Positions 21,833 to 34,021 of a stretch of DNA of 64,000 nt are shown in pieces (the stretch's first letter is position 1; each line of letters opens with the position of its first letter). The stretch spans positions 29,467,521-29,531,520 of the forward strand of contig OX291544.1 of assembly GCA_946406115.1 (NCBI GenBank), in the 5' to 3' direction. The notes under the pieces were generated by a model, which worked only from the letters and a program-made list of their open reading frames with translations, had not been told where the DNA came from and did not search any database. A program made the position numbers and the translations under genes. Source of the stretch: Apoda limacodes (taxonomy: Eukaryota; Arthropoda; Insecta; Lepidoptera; Limacodidae).

Positions 21833-22099
21833 AAACATATATACATACACACGTGCGCCCACCGAGTAGCGCAACCCCTGACTGGCGGTAATCCTAAAAC
21901 CCAATTGAGGGACAGTGTCGCAACTATTTTACGTTCAATATTATCGAAATTCTCTCACCAATTTTCATCGCATCGGGATGATTTACGAAAAACAGTTAAA
22001 AAAAGGCCAAATACCATTTTTTATGCATTTTGCTTGAAAAATTCAGAACCTTTACCCATTTTACCTCCTTTTTGCAATATTTACATACTTGCTTACGTT

Positions 22100-23559
22100 A
22101 ATTAATAAAATTAATTAATTTAAATCCGAATAAGTCATTTCATTTGCTTCTTTAGCTAAGAGGTAGCGGCTACACTTTTGTTTATCCGGCTAAAGATAAA
22201 ATAAATCAGAATTAGCCTTTCTTCAGAAATAAACTTAAGTTTAACCGGCTAACATTAACGCTTCCATATAAAACTTAACATTACAATTAATACGATCATT
22301 AGACATACTGATACTAACAAAAAATTATATCTTAGACACCCTAATACTAATAAAAAAACGGGTTGCACTCTGGGAGTGCCGGCAGAAGTGAACACATACT
22401 AGCTATTTACTTCCCATCACTTCGTATACATATAGTTTAACATTTTTTACCCATCACAAAAAAAGTGCACAACGCCGCTAAAGAAGTTTTGATTTCAAAA
22501 ATAATACAATCATTAGATATATTGATACTAATAAAAAAATATACAATCAAATGTTCAAAACCTTATTCTAAACCTATAACTAAATGTACAGTATAATAGA
22601 TAAAAAAAATATTAGAAAATATCGCAATGGGCTAAAAGGCCGCCTCATCCGTCACAGCGCGCGCTACTTTTTCACGACAAATTGCCTGAAAGTAATTTCA
22701 AGCCCAATGTGAGCTATTTATTTATTTATTTATATTACTTGCTCGCAGACTTATATTCGGTTTTTATTTGAATGTTTATTTTATAACCTATTTCTATGCT
22801 TTAGGATTCAGGAGAGTGTGAGGTTCGGTAATAAAATCCTTATTTGTTAGACTTCCTATATGTTCCTATACATTTTTATAGTAATTTATTAGTAAACTTT
22901 TTCAGTCTGTCTAAGCATTTAGGTTGTGATTCTGTTGTCTATTGGTTTCACCCGAAGCCTGTAAATACTCTCGCTCAAGATGAAGTCCTCCACCCTTTGC
23001 AAATAACCCCGTTGCGAGAAAAAAATCTGAAATCAGACTATACGTTGTATGGAAAATTTTAAACAAACCCCTGGCAGCTGTAGTCCAAAATATAGCCTAG
23101 CCAGGTTTTTATGGTTCCCTACTACTAAGCTATCGGTCTGTCTGTCTGGATATATTCCTGTCTGTCTGACTGTCTGACTTTTATATGGCTTTATTTTTAG
23201 ACCGGAATTTTTTACTGAATATGTGTTACTGGCTAAAAAATAGTCGATTGGATAAGCGATGCCCCGAACAAGAATAACTATCGAAAGAGATTGGCTCTTT
23301 GGCTAACATAGTGGCCAAAGTGCTGAATATAGTTTGCTTGACAGTCAACTCGCGATAATTCTGTAAGAAATAGGGAATTTCTTAATATAGTAATAATATT
23401 TAATAGTGTTTTTTATTTACGATAAAATTCATCAATACAAATTAAAATCCATTAAAATTTTAAATAAAAAGTGTTAGTAAAAAACTTTGTGTATGTTAAT
23501 ACATACATATGGTATTAGTTTTATTTATTTAATATTAAAAATAACATGTTTGGAACCCA
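22100..23559. other. No gene; AT-rich with small repeats
   Basis: 22,345-22,440 ('acgggttgcactctgggagt', 'agctatttacttcc') recurs at 28,617-28,745. 22,630-22,720 ('tttttcacgacaaattgcct') recurs inverted at 36,815-36,870. A (GTCT)n-rich microsatellite lies at 23,130-23,180. Short open frames here show no similarity. Confidence 0.55.
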
Positions 23560-24990
23560 AATGCTCTGAGTTCCAGTGACGCACAAGTGGACATTCACAT
23601 CTCTCGGTTATTGTGTTGAGGAGGCTGTTGGGACTGTCACGCACCCAACGCCATCAGGGAGGCCACTCTTTTGCATAATATAGCATTAAAGTCGTCTATT
23701 CAAGCTTCAGCAAACATACCTGATGCGCTACCTAAACGTTGTAATCCTATCAACATCCTGAACCCGTTGTTAAACACTACCCGTAGAGCATTGACAGACT
23801 TAAGCCTATAACTACACCACAGCCTGCTAGTGTACAACATTTGACAATATTGAATTTTATTAAAATTTTAAAATAGTCAGTTTAACTTCGTTAGTACATC
23901 TCGCAAATCTGAGTATGACAGACTGTACATACATATTTTGGTTTCTTATTTCCTGCCTTGCAGAAAGATAAATTGCTCTTATCAGCATTGTTTAATAGGC
24001 TATAGGTCAGCGCATATCTTTAGCAGGTCCTAATAAGAGCTTCCAATCCTTTAAAAAATGGGCTCAGCAGGAGCATGTCATCCACATAGCTGATATTATC
24101 CACAATTTTGCCGTCAATTGAACAGCCGACATTAGCTGAGTCACGCCTCTTAGATATCCGCCTTACATCATAGGGTTTAATCGCTGCCTCCCTCCATTAC
24201 TTTACTATCTTTTGATATAATCTTTCAATGACAATTACATGCTTTAGTATCGCATACAGAAACAGTGAGTTAATTCCACTGGAAAATCAGTTTCCTGGAG
24301 CTTTTTTTCGCATTATTGCGTATACTAATTAATTTGATGAGATCCCTCTCCCCCCATCTTACTTTATTCTAAACAATTTCACTAGATCTTATCTTTCTAC
24401 ACAATTTACCTAGCTTACATTGTATTTCTAATGGAAAACGGTCTGACCAAAAAATATTGTAACATACCTTAGTGTTGGATACACATTGCCAAGCTGTGTC
24501 CGTTTCCAAACAGTGATCAAACCATATTTTACTGTTATTGCATCCGCTGATAAAAGTTTGCTCACCCGACAATATACCTAGCTGTTTCATATCAGCACAG
24601 AGCCAGCATCACTTTTAAAAAAAACTATTAAATTCCCTAAAAAATAACTCATTTGGATGCGCATTAAACTCGCCGAAAATAAATAATGATTCACATTCAC
24701 TGTTCTCTATAACTGCATTAATTTCACTTCCGTAAACTCCGTTAGGTTTCCTCTAAAGTCCGTAGTCATACTGAGACCACAATTGAGCAGCTCAGCTGTG
24801 CACACTTAAATTGCACTCAACCTTAGACTCCTACACGCAACGACGGAAACGAAAGAAAAAACACCTTTTCGCCATGAAATAGCCATCTCGAAGTATTTAT
24901 TGCAACTGACTTATCTGCCGCTGACTTAGTGGTGTAATCAAAGTTTGGGTCAAAAATACCAATGAGTCTGTATCATGCATCACATTAACT
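23560..24990 (-). pseudogene. Non-LTR retrotransposon remnant (endonuclease + RT), second family
   Basis: Minus-strand reading, 5' to 3'. An endonuclease start (about 24,950-24,800) has DPNFDYTTKSAADKS. Endonuclease core segments follow: IFGEFNAHPNE near 24,690 and FDHCLETD with IFWSDRFPL at 24,590-24,369, matching the conserved GDFNAH and SDHxP motifs. Most of the RT is deleted. An RT segment around 24,100 (IVDNISYVDDMLLLSP) holds a YxDD-type catalytic motif, and a C-terminal segment (23,830-23,580; NALRVVFNNGFRMLIGLQR) follows. It belongs to an RTE/CR1-like group different from the Jockey-like family at 49-56 kb. Stops and deletions throughout make it a fossil. Confidence 0.75.
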
Positions 24991-25059
24991 CCTTTACATA
25001 ACTGCCTTACCCCTTCTACCGATCTCGTGACTGACTTGCAGTTAAAACTTATAATATTT

Positions 25060-25425
25060 GCATATTTGCAGAGGTTGCTGCTTTACAAGTCGCAAGTTCG
25101 GCCCTATATGGAGTACTGCTGCCATATCTGGGCGGGTGCACCCGGATCTCAGCTTGGCCCGTTTGACTCGGTTCAACGACGGGCTGTGAGAATTGTCGAC
25201 GATCCCAAACTCACTCACTCGCAAGTCTGGGGAGAGACTTTGCCTCCCTGTGTGTGTTCCACCGCTTGTACAATGGGATGTTTTCTGAGGAATTGTTCCA
25301 AATGATGCCCACGGCTACTTTCTGCCATCGCACCGCTCACCATCGGCAGGGAATTCATTCTCACACTCTAGAACCGAAATGGTCCCGTACAGTGCGGTTT
25401 CAGAGAAACTTCCTCCCGCGAATGC
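25060..25425 (+). pseudogene. Jockey-like RT C-terminal fragment
   Basis: Its first ~150 codons parallel the C-terminal protein of the 54.7-56.1 kb Jockey copy: LLLYKSQVRPYMEYCCHIW, QLGPFDSVQRRAVRIVDD, and after a frameshift PTATFCHRTAHHRQGIHS and RTVRFQRNFLPR. It then ends abruptly at about 25,425 in unrelated 'gggtatatacttgg' repeats. It is truncated on both sides. Confidence 0.88.
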
Positions 25426-25519
25426 TTGGGTATATACTTGGCACTTGGTATATACTTGCTTGGTTGAGAATATACTACGTCAAAAAAGTAAATAAACAAA
25501 CAGTATTATTTATCTAAAT

Positions 25520-27118
25520 ATATAAAAGAAGAAACTGACTGATTGACATATCAACGCACAGCCTAGAGCACTAGGTTTAGAGATTCCGAATTTGGCACGT
25601 AGGTTCATTATTATGTATAGGGGTGCACTGAGAAAGGATTTTTCAAAATTAACCCCCTAAAGGGGTGAAACGGGGGTCCAAAGTTTGTATGAAAATTTCA
25701 TTTTTAAAATTAAATGGATGACAATTGGTATATGGCCTTTTGGTTAAAAACTAAGAATGACGTGTTTCACTGTTTTTGTAAATTCATCCCCTAAGGGAAA
25801 AAATAGGGGTTATAAATTTGTATTAAAAAATTCAAACAACAGAATCCATCCAAATGATGAAATTCAAAGTGCAGGTAGCTTATATCTTGGCATAACACTT
25901 AGGCTTCATTTTATTTCTGAAAACTTACAAGTTTCCAGGGGAATAATTAGAACTTAATTTGACTTTTCTTACTCTTTCACGTCGCGTCAAACCAGTGCAT
26001 CCAATTTAAATGAAATTTGGCATAATGATAGTTGAAAGAGTAAAGAAGGATAAGGCAATTTTTCCCGATCGAGAGGTCTATCGGGAATGAAAACCTATCG
26101 CGATAATAAAACTTTGCGGCGGGAAAACACGATATGATTGAGCTGTAATTTATCACAGAGATAGTAAAAAAGACGGAAAAGAATTTAAACTCCTTTTCAT
26201 CCCAATTCAAAAGTTCCCGTGGGACCTTTCGCGATAATCAAAATTTTGGCGAATTACATTAAAATACTACGCAATTGAGCTGAATTTGACACAAGGTTAG
26301 TTAAAGAGCCATCTCGTCAAAAGGATATAAGCTATATTAAATACCGATCAAGAGTTCCTGTAGGAATAAAAATCCTATCGCAAAGTTTGTACGGAAATTA
26401 GTTATTTTTTAATTAAAATGGATGAAATTGGTACATGGCCTTTCGTTTGAAAATCATGAATGATGTGTTCCACCGTTTTTGGAAAACAATCCTCTAAGGT
26501 CTAGAGGGGTAAAATAGGGGTTGTGAATTTGTATGAAAAAATTCAAACAATGGTGCCGATTTGGATAAAATTTGGAATACACATAGCTACTATCTTAACA
26601 TAACACATAGGCTACATTTTATCTCGGAAAACGCACAAGTTCCTACGGGAATAATTATAACTTAATATGACTTTTGTTACTCTTTCACGTCGCACCACTG
26701 CATCGGATTCAGATGAAGTTTGGCATAGAGATAGTTGAAAGAACGAAGAAGGATAAGGCTTTTTCCCGATTGAGAGGTCCCATAAGAATGAAATCCTATA
26801 GCGATAATCAAACTTAGCGAGGGAATAACCGATTTAATTGGGCGGTAATTTGTCACAGGGATAGTTGAAGATATGGAAAAGGATTGAAACTCCTTTTTAT
26901 CCCGATTCGGAAGTTGCCGTGGGAATAAAACCATGGTAAAATATTATGAAATTGAGCTGAAAGTTGGCAGAAGGTAAGTTGAAGAGACCGGAATAGGATA
27001 AAAACAACATTTTATACTGATCGAGAGTTCCTGTGGGAATAAAAACTGATCGCAACATTTGTATGGAAATCCATTATTTTTCAATTAAAATGGATGAAAA
27101 TTGGTACATGGCCCTTCG
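25520..27118. repeat. ~690-bp tandem array, about 2.3 units
   Basis: Units begin near 25,685, 26,375 and 27,055 with 'gtatggaaatt...aaatggatgaaaattggtacatggcctttcggtt'. The first two continue through 'ttcactctttcacgtcgc' and 'cttttcatcccgattc'-like text. The third unit breaks at 27,118, where it joins the Helitron helicase. No coding content; the small open frames are repeat artefacts. Confidence 0.8.
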
Positions 27119-27720
27119 GTTGAAGACATACGCAGCAGCAAAAGTTTGATGGGTGGTTTGACTGTATTGCTGGCAGGAGACTTTCGTCAAACTCTACTAG
27201 TAGTTCCAAGGGCAACACGTGCTGCTGAGATAAAGGCGTGTCTTAAAAGATCATCATTGTGGCCCTCAGCCAAAATTTTAAAGTTAACAAAAAATATGAG
27301 AGTCCATCTTGGAGGTAATGTTTCCGCAGGCCAATTTTCGGATCTTTTACTAAAACTGGGTAAATGTGATTACCCCGAAAAAGACGGCAATATATCTATC
27401 CCTGCTGATCTGTGCACTAAAGTAACAACAGTTGAAAACCTTATTTCAAAAATTTATCCAGACGTTGCGCTCATCCAGGAAAAACCAATAGAGTGGTTAT
27501 GCGAAAGAGGTATACTGACGCCGAAGAACTACCAAGCTGTGGGAACTCCTTTGACGGATAACAGATTGTTTATAACTCAATAGATACTGGGGTAAACACT
27601 GACGATGCCGTTAATTATCCAGTAGAGTTCTTAAACACTTTGAACCCACCGGGACTACCATACCACAGACTTTTACTACGTGTAGGTACACTCGTCATGT
27701 TACTAAGAAATTTAAAGCCA
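27119..27720 (+). pseudogene. Helitron Pif1-like helicase fragment, left part
   Basis: The frame encodes the central helicase domain: MGGLTVLLAGDFRQTLLVVP (motif III), ILKLTKNMRV (motif IV), then IYPDVALIQEKPIEWLCERG and ILTPKNYQAV. It stops at 27,581-27,583. It continues in other frames through a degraded [13 protein letters not shown] stretch to [20 protein letters not shown] (to 27,720). Helitron RepHel proteins unwind DNA during rolling-circle transposition. The Rep nuclease and Walker A part are absent. The 5' junction with the repeat array falls in the shared bases 'cggttgaa'. Confidence 0.88.
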
Positions 27721-28130
27721 TCCATTACTACTCGCCAATAGATGTCAGGAAGAGTCATACTTTTCATTTTATCATTGCCTGAAAACAGGGATAAAATGAC
27801 ATTTTCTAAAAATAAAACCTAGCTAGATCGATTTATCGCCCACGAAACCCCCTGCATACTAAATTTCATGAAAATCGTTGAAGCCGTTTTCGAGATTCAG
27901 ATTATATATCTATAATCTGAATCTGAAATTGCTGGTTTTAAAGTATTATTATTTTATGAATTAAGAATCAAGATAATTCTTAACAAGTCACTCTTAGTTT
28001 TCTTAACAAGCGTCTGAACCCACTGTGTCTGTGGCTTCAGTCAAGGCAAAAAACGGGTTAATTGATGGATGGCACGTGCAACACAAATCGCGCCGATAAT
28101 AAACGCACCTCATTGTTTACAAAGCTATTC
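27721..28130. other. Repeat-derived, no gene
   Basis: It contains 'aaacctagctagatcgattt' and 'cgaaaccccctgcatactaa', a string typical of lepidopteran retroelement 3' ends. A near-palindrome follows, 'gagattcagattatatatc' / 'tataatctgaatctgaa'. No open frame. Confidence 0.4.
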
Positions 28131-28495
28131 AAATGTAGCTAGTTAAGGTAGCTATGTTGGATGGATGTCGAAATGGTTTAAAGTACCTACAGAGAAAAAG
28201 GCTAAATAATATATTGGTAAGAATACAGGGCAAATCAAATTATCCATTGGGAAAATATAGGCCAGCCGATAGGAAAGTGCCGCTGTGGATAAATTATATT
28301 GATAAAAATACATCGATTCAAGACATTACTGAGTATATAACAGCTAACGTGACTGTGCAACCAATACAACAAACAGATAGTTAAACTGGAGCTATACCAT
28401 GTAATAAAATTGCAAACATTTACACAAATTCCTTCCTCAGTATTGTTGCGTTCTAAATTACTCCGTCAATCACGTTACAATTTACTCAGGTTTTA
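28130..28495 (+). repeat. Dispersed repeat with short ORF (retroelement ORF1-like?)
   Basis: 28,154-28,384 can encode 76 residues, including RKVPLWINYIDKNTSIQDI. This looks like the C-terminal domain of lepidopteran retroelement ORF1-type proteins (VPLFI-N-x6-T-x2-D-I-x-x-Y-I). The segment from about 28,376 to 28,495 is repeated in inverted form at 1725-1835, so the block is a repeat, not a unique gene. The similarity call is from memory of the family pattern and is weak. Confidence 0.4.
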
Positions 28496-28828
28496 CTATT
28501 TTACAGGTTATTTAAGTATGATAAAGTGCGTCCACTGATGTTTTTTTTTTCATTTACATACGTATAAAAAGTGCAGCCGAAAGAAGTGGACCTACTACCT
28601 CAGGTATACATAATTAAAAAAACGGGTTGCACTCCGAATCCGGGAATGCCGACAGAAGTGTTAACCTGAATATTAACTATTTATTTTTTCCTATACTAGC
28701 TATTTACTTCTTCCTATTTTCCTATACTTCGTATACATATTTATTTATTACTAGCTTTTGGTGGTAATTTAAATTTTTAGAAATTCGGGACCTTGCCTGC
28801 GCAAAACAATATATACAAATCTAGATCC

Positions 28829-29046
28829 AGCTGAATTTTAAAGAAATCCAGACGTTGCTCAATAATTGGTAGAAATGGTTTCTGAGTAGAACAAAAGAAT
28901 TTTGCAGAAGTATTATAGAAGTACATAAAACCTATCTAGCTGAATTTTAAAGAAATCCAGACGTTGCTCAATAATTGGTAGAAATGGTTTCTGAGTAGAA
29001 CAAAAGAATTTTGCAGAAGTATTATATAAGTACATAAAACCTAAAA
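28829..29046 (+). repeat. Recent 109-bp tandem duplication
   Basis: Two units start at 28,829 and 28,938 with 'agctgaattttaaagaaatc' and end 'aagtacataaaacct'. They differ by about one base over the shared length (tatagaag versus tatataag). Confidence 0.93.
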
Positions 29047-29177
29047 TTACTATCTAAGATTGAAGTACTGTAGCCGGTAATAAGATTACTTAACGATTTG
29101 ATTGCTTAAGAGAGATTGGTCAGTATTAGTAGTAATAATTATTGTGATTCAATAAAAGATTAACAAAAGTCTAAAGT

Positions 29178-29571
29178 TAAAGTAAACACTGACGATGCTG
29201 TAGGTAAATCATCCAGTAGGGTTTTTGAACTTTGTTGTGAATTTGTAACTTCGAAGAAGAAGGTGATAATTAAACATTTTGGTTATTAGCGTAAGGAAAC
29301 AGATAAATGTTATTTTTAGGCCCCCACGATACAGGCCCGACTTAGTGTGGGAACCACTGTTTTAATTAACAATATCTCACAATATAAAACGTTGTAAAGA
29401 GTTATAAAACTTTTTATAGTGTTATGTTAGAAATGTGTTATTTTATTTTATAATTTTATGATTTAGCTAATTTATTAATGTAAAATTATTTCGCTTTATG
29501 TTTGGTTGTGAAATTGTAATTGATTTGTTTGAAAAGCTAATAAATAAATTAATGAAAAAAAAAAGAGACGA
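29178..29571 (+). repeat. Helitron scrap followed by a retroposed 3' end with poly(A)
   Basis: 29,184-29,245 ('aaacactgacgatgctg', 'catccagtagggttttt') is a degraded plus-strand piece of the Helitron helicase. 29,300-29,571 reads like a transcript 3' end: 'ggcccccacgatacaggccc', then AT-rich sequence, an AATAAA-like signal (aataaataaa, near 29,540) and A10 at 29,554-29,563. The A-run is followed directly by the inverted Helitron half. Confidence 0.5.
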
Positions 29572-29589
29572 AGTTCAGCAACTTTATAC

Positions 29590-30240
29590 TTTTTAAAGTA
29601 CTTCCTTATAAACCACATTTTTTACCATGTTTGAAGGTGCTAGTAATAGAACCAAACTTTGAGGTGAACTTACACGGGAGCACGCCACATAGAACTGACC
29701 GTGGGAAAAACAGTCCTGTTGTAGGTCTACCCCGGCGACTTTGAGAGTTTGCCCCTTTGACTTATTAATAGCCATGGCGAAACAAACCTTCAGTGGAAAC
29801 TGGAGCCTCTTGATTTCAAAAATTCAAAGATTATTTGATATTAATGGAATACCCGATATAAACACTAATTTTCACAGAGCAGGTCCGGTCAAAGTAGTGG
29901 CCTTCTTCTACGATTAGGTGTAAAGCCTTGACTTGCAACCTACCGTTACAAAGTTTGAATGGCTTTAAATTTCTTAGTAACATGACGAGTGAACCTACAC
30001 GTAGTAAAAGTCTGTGATATGGTAGTCCCGGTGGGTTCAAAGTGTTTAAGAACTCTACTGGATAATTAACGGCATCGTCAGTGTTTCACCCCAGTATCTA
30101 TTGAGTTATAAACAATCTGTTATCCGTCAAAGGAGTCCCACAGCTTGGTAGTTCTTGGGCGTCAGTATACCTCTTTTGCATAACCACTCTATTGGTTTTT
30201 CCTGGATGAGCGCAACGTCTGGATAAATTTTTGAAATAAG
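29590..30240 (-). pseudogene. Helitron Pif1-like helicase fragment, right part (inverted)
   Basis: On the minus strand it starts with the same IYPDVALIQEKPIEWLC segment that occurs at 27,440 on plus. It continues through [37 protein letters not shown] and the C-terminal motif V/VI block MAINKSKGQTLKVAGVDLQQ and SHGQFYVACSRVSSPQ to KNVVYKEVL, stopping at 29,593. Stops and frame changes occur near 30,100, 30,040 and 29,830. Motif VI Gly/Arg residues are intact. It overlaps the left part by about 280 bp in inverted orientation, so the two come from two insertions or an inverted duplication. Confidence 0.88.
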
Positions 30241-30560
30241 TAACACTAAAGCTATTTGACAATAGGTGGCGTTATTAAGCAACGCTTAAGCTACTTGACA
30301 ATAGACGGCGGTGTTAAAAAAAAAAAGCCAAGCAAAGCTCGGTCCTCCGGGTGCTATATATTAACATGACCAAGTGATTTGCTAATTTCATAGTTCTAAA
30401 TATAAATATCTGAAATGTATACCGACAAAAAACCAGGATTTTCAACGTGCGGTCACGTGCTAGCACTTATTGCTACAGTGGAACTGTGACTCTTTGTATT
30501 CAAAAGTGTAATATATCGTTGTACACTGGTCGAAACAGCACGCTTTTGCTAGGGTATGCC
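30240..30560. repeat. Repeat pair with Helitron-like end hairpin; inverted copy at 35.75-35.96 kb
   Basis: 30,250-30,305 holds two ~40-bp units ('gctatttgacaataggtggc' / 'gctacttgacaatagacggc'). 'ccaagcaaagctcgg' at 30,328-30,342 forms the short hairpin usual near Helitron 3' ends, but the expected CTRR end is degraded (ctat). 30,350-30,540 recurs inverted at about 35,770-35,955 (shared 'accgacaaaaaacc', 'cgtgcggtcacgtgctagc', 'aatatatcgttgtacactgg'). Confidence 0.55.
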
Positions 30561-32532
30561 ATAGCATTAAATGGAGAGACTCTATACAAGAAACTCAGCA
30601 AGGTCTCATTTTCTTTGTAAGGATTTAAAAATTAAAAACTTATTGCAATAAATAAAAAAAATTTCAAGTATACATTTTTTTAAATATTGATGATAGTTTT
30701 ACTTTTAAAAATTAAAAACTCGTAAAAACAGGAAGAAATTATACTATTATACATAATTCCCTATAGTGGAATAGGTCGCCTGTTATACTATTTTTAATTA
30801 TTGTTTGGATGTTACTTTTTTGTGTTTTTGTGTACCTACAATGAAGAATATTTGTATTGTACCTACTTACGGTGTTATGTTTATACTCGTAATCCAATAT
30901 TTTACTAATAGTAATAATAGCGTTTTTTTAATAATCCATACTTACTTATATTATTAATGCGAAAGTAACTCTGACTGTCTGTCTGCCTGTGCGTCTTTCT
31001 GTTACCGCTTCACGCTTAAACCGCTGTACTGAGATAGTTTAAGTCCTGAAGAAAGACATAGGCTACTTGAAAACGTCAAGGAATTCCCGAATTCAGGGCA
31101 GATGGAACCGCGGGCAAAACCTAATTATATATAAAATGACAGAAAGTAGATAGGAAAAGCAAAAACATCAATTATCATAGCATTATTAACTTTTAATAGT
31201 ATTTTAGTATAATTGATATTAAAAATATGATAACATGAAAAAAATGCATTTTTACTTTTTGGCGATTAATTTAAACAACTTTTATCTATTGCAATGATTT
31301 CTTATTTTTTAGAATAAATTCTGAGATTCGATATTTCATTCAGCTCAAAAAGGGTAATTTTTTCTAAAAAAAATGTAAATGTCTCATTAGGAAAAAAAAT
31401 TGAACATTTTCTCAAAACTTCAAGTTTTGCGATTATTTTTCAAAAAAAAAATTAAATCGAAAAAATTGGTTTTTAACATTTTATTCATTAAATTTGAGGT
31501 TAAGTCAAAAACAACTTTGTCACTTGACTTTTTTCTCTAAAATCAATACTTAGTTTAGACACAAATCGCTAAAACCCTGTTTCCACCCCCGGCGCAGCAT
31601 TCAATTCATGCTGTTTTTATTATTTTTCCCGAGTTATATATATTTTTTTCTACACAAAAAAACGGGTCTGGTCTTTTTTCGAATTTTTTCTTTGAAAAGT
31701 ATTATTTAGCCTGGACTAGTAAGATAATGTTGATTATCTTAAGAATAGCTGAGACAAATCGTACTAGAAGATGATTAGTTTCGAGATAAAATGTTGAATA
31801 TAGAAGAGGAGGTTTGCTTTAATTTTTTTGTAGCGGACCACCTTTTTAAAAAATTTATGTATAATTTTATTTTTTATTTGAATATATTATATATGATATA
31901 ATTAAGGACTATTATTTTATGTGAAAATAGTTTTAATTTAATTTTTATTTATTTGATTACGAGGTACCTACTTTACCTCGTTATCGTTATGATATTTACT
32001 TGCTTGAAAAAGATTTTTACCAATTTTATTTATAATAATATTATTTTTGTATATTAAATTGGTTTTTAATATATTTTAAATAAAAATTAATACAATTTAT
32101 ATTTTTTCTTAAGTTTTCAAAACAAATGCTTGAAAATAACAATGGTCATTTATTTATTAATAATTAAACATGAAATTATGTAAAATTATATTGATTAAAA
32201 GATTAATTATATAATAGAAAAGTATAATATTATTAAAATTTGTCATGTAATACTTAATATAAGGTTCTTCTAAATGTCGTGCTCCAATAAATGTTGATAA
32301 AATTGCAATTATAAGATACTATTAAGTAAAACAAAAGATTAATGGGGTAACATTTAATTCCTTGAATTTTAAAAAAGTTAAAAAACAAAGTACGACTTTG
32401 CATGGCCGATACTGTAACTTCTCAATAATTTGGTACGTAAATGCAAAGCAAACTATTCCTGTGCTGAGCCCTTGGACGTATACCACCTATTATCTGTGCT
32501 TTAGTCCCGCCACCGGCACAGGTAAGATTAGT
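30561..32532. other. AT-rich, no gene
   Basis: It consists of long A/T runs. A copy of the 'atgcgaaagtaactctgact' repeat lies at 30,955-31,125. A GC-richer patch at 32,455-32,521 ends in a good donor-like 'cacaggtaag' but cannot be tied to a gene. Nothing else is visible. Confidence 0.55.
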
Positions 32533-32802
32533 TAAGGTATAAAAGTTTTGTAGAAAATAATGGAAGAAAGCCAGTGTCTGCGTAAGTTGTTGGTTGCCTC
32601 CTACTTGTTGTCAAACTCGCTCTTCCGCGTTTGCCAACTTAAAGATTTTAGCCAAGATAAATATAATGACAGTGACACAATGGCTGTTGAGGTACAGACT
32701 AGGTTACTATGTAATGTATGTTGGGGTGACCAAGTTATAAGTATTGAACGTTATGTATATTCAGTTCTAGATACCTACAAAAGTATTTTTAGTGCGCTAT
32801 AG
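32533..32802 (+). repeat. Dispersed repeat copy ('gaagaaagccagtgtctg' family)
   Basis: It shares 'gaagaaagccagtgtctg', 'gtaagttgttggttgcc' and 'ccaacttaaagattttagcc' with 36,335-36,480 (same strand) and 38,560-38,720 (opposite strand). The 80-residue frame starting at 32,560 is not kept in the other copies (insertions break it), so I do not call a gene. Confidence 0.65.
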
Positions 32803-33179
32803 TGGGTTTTTCCGCTGGTCCAACTATTATGTCCGACTGGTTGTACGAACAACGATTTTTTTTCTCGTGGACCAACTAAATAGTTGAACATTAGAAAACC
32901 GAAATTTACATGGCCGTTTCGTACAACTGCATAATATTAAAGCTTTTATAAAAAAAGGATATATAAAAGGAATTTTTTATAAAGTTTTTATACTAAACTA
33001 AACATCATTTCTTTCTAACCGACGTATAAAGGAAGGAAGTGGTTGTAGTTAAAAAAACGTCAAGTGTGAGTCGGATTTGCGCACTGAGGGTTTAATACGG
33101 AATATAAATACCTAAGCTTTTTAACTAAGTTTAATTAAGGTCAGGGTTTTGCACTCAAAATCTTCAAGCTTTATTTCAG

Positions 33180-33540
33180 GTAATAGCTTTAAAATGGCTA
33201 CCTATATCTCCAAAACTATGGATTGTAGACGAGGAGTGATAGATTTTATCAAAATTCTTATTTTGGATGACAACTCTTAAAGTAGAAACGGCACTATCTC
33301 CGTAAAAATTGATTGTAGAACAGTAGTTTCTTTACAGAAGTGATAGATGTCATCAAGATCTTCGTTACGTATGACACCTGTCAAACTAAAAAGGCTATAT
33401 TTCCGTAACCATTGATTTTAGGCGAATAGTTTACTGTCAGAAGATCGATGGTCAGAAGTGATAGATCTCATCAAGATCTTCATTACCGATGACAGCTGTT
33501 AAATAAGAAAGTGCTATCTATATCCTAAATGCTGCATCTT
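33180..33540. repeat. Degenerate tandem repeat, ~105-130-bp units
   Basis: Three units share 'gtgatagatgtcatcaagatcttc', 'gatgacacctgtcaaa' and 'ctatctccgtaaccattgatt'-like text. They are clearly diverged; no open frame. Confidence 0.65.
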
Positions 33541-34021
33541 TGAATTTCATTTTTGTAGTTAATTATGCCGTTTTAAAAAAAATCAATACGAAACCTGATG
33601 CGACCTCATTTTTTAATAGATTATTAAGTTGCCTTGATTTCTTACCTAGTTTGGTTTTGGCATACCAGCTGCTAGCTTCGAATAAACTGCTATTTTTGCA
33701 AAATTATTTTTAAAATGTATTAAAAAATACATGATTTATCATACATACATACATAACATCATGCCTGTTTCATGTATTATGACTTATCATTACGCATAAA
33801 AGTTAATTTCTATAAATGTTATTCATTACGAATACTTAATTTACATGAATCCGAAAAACTGCAACTTTATCTTTTGCTTTTTTTTGATATGCCATTCCTA
33901 TAAAAACTGGGGCCCTGGGTTTCCAAAAAAAATGCTTTTTTTAATGACATTTCAAATTTTAAGAAAATTAACCATACGGACATGAAATAATTCATAACCT
34001 TAAAGGTGAAGTAATTTTTAG

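Noticed and set aside
32455..32525. Candidate exon ending in a donor-like cacaggtaag
   Set aside because: No matching acceptor in phase with the exon-like block at 34,022, no recognisable protein, and repeats start immediately after.
32560..32802. 80-codon protein starting MEESQCLRKLLVASYL
   Set aside because: Other copies of the same repeat (36.3 and 38.6 kb) break this frame with insertions, so it is not conserved coding sequence.
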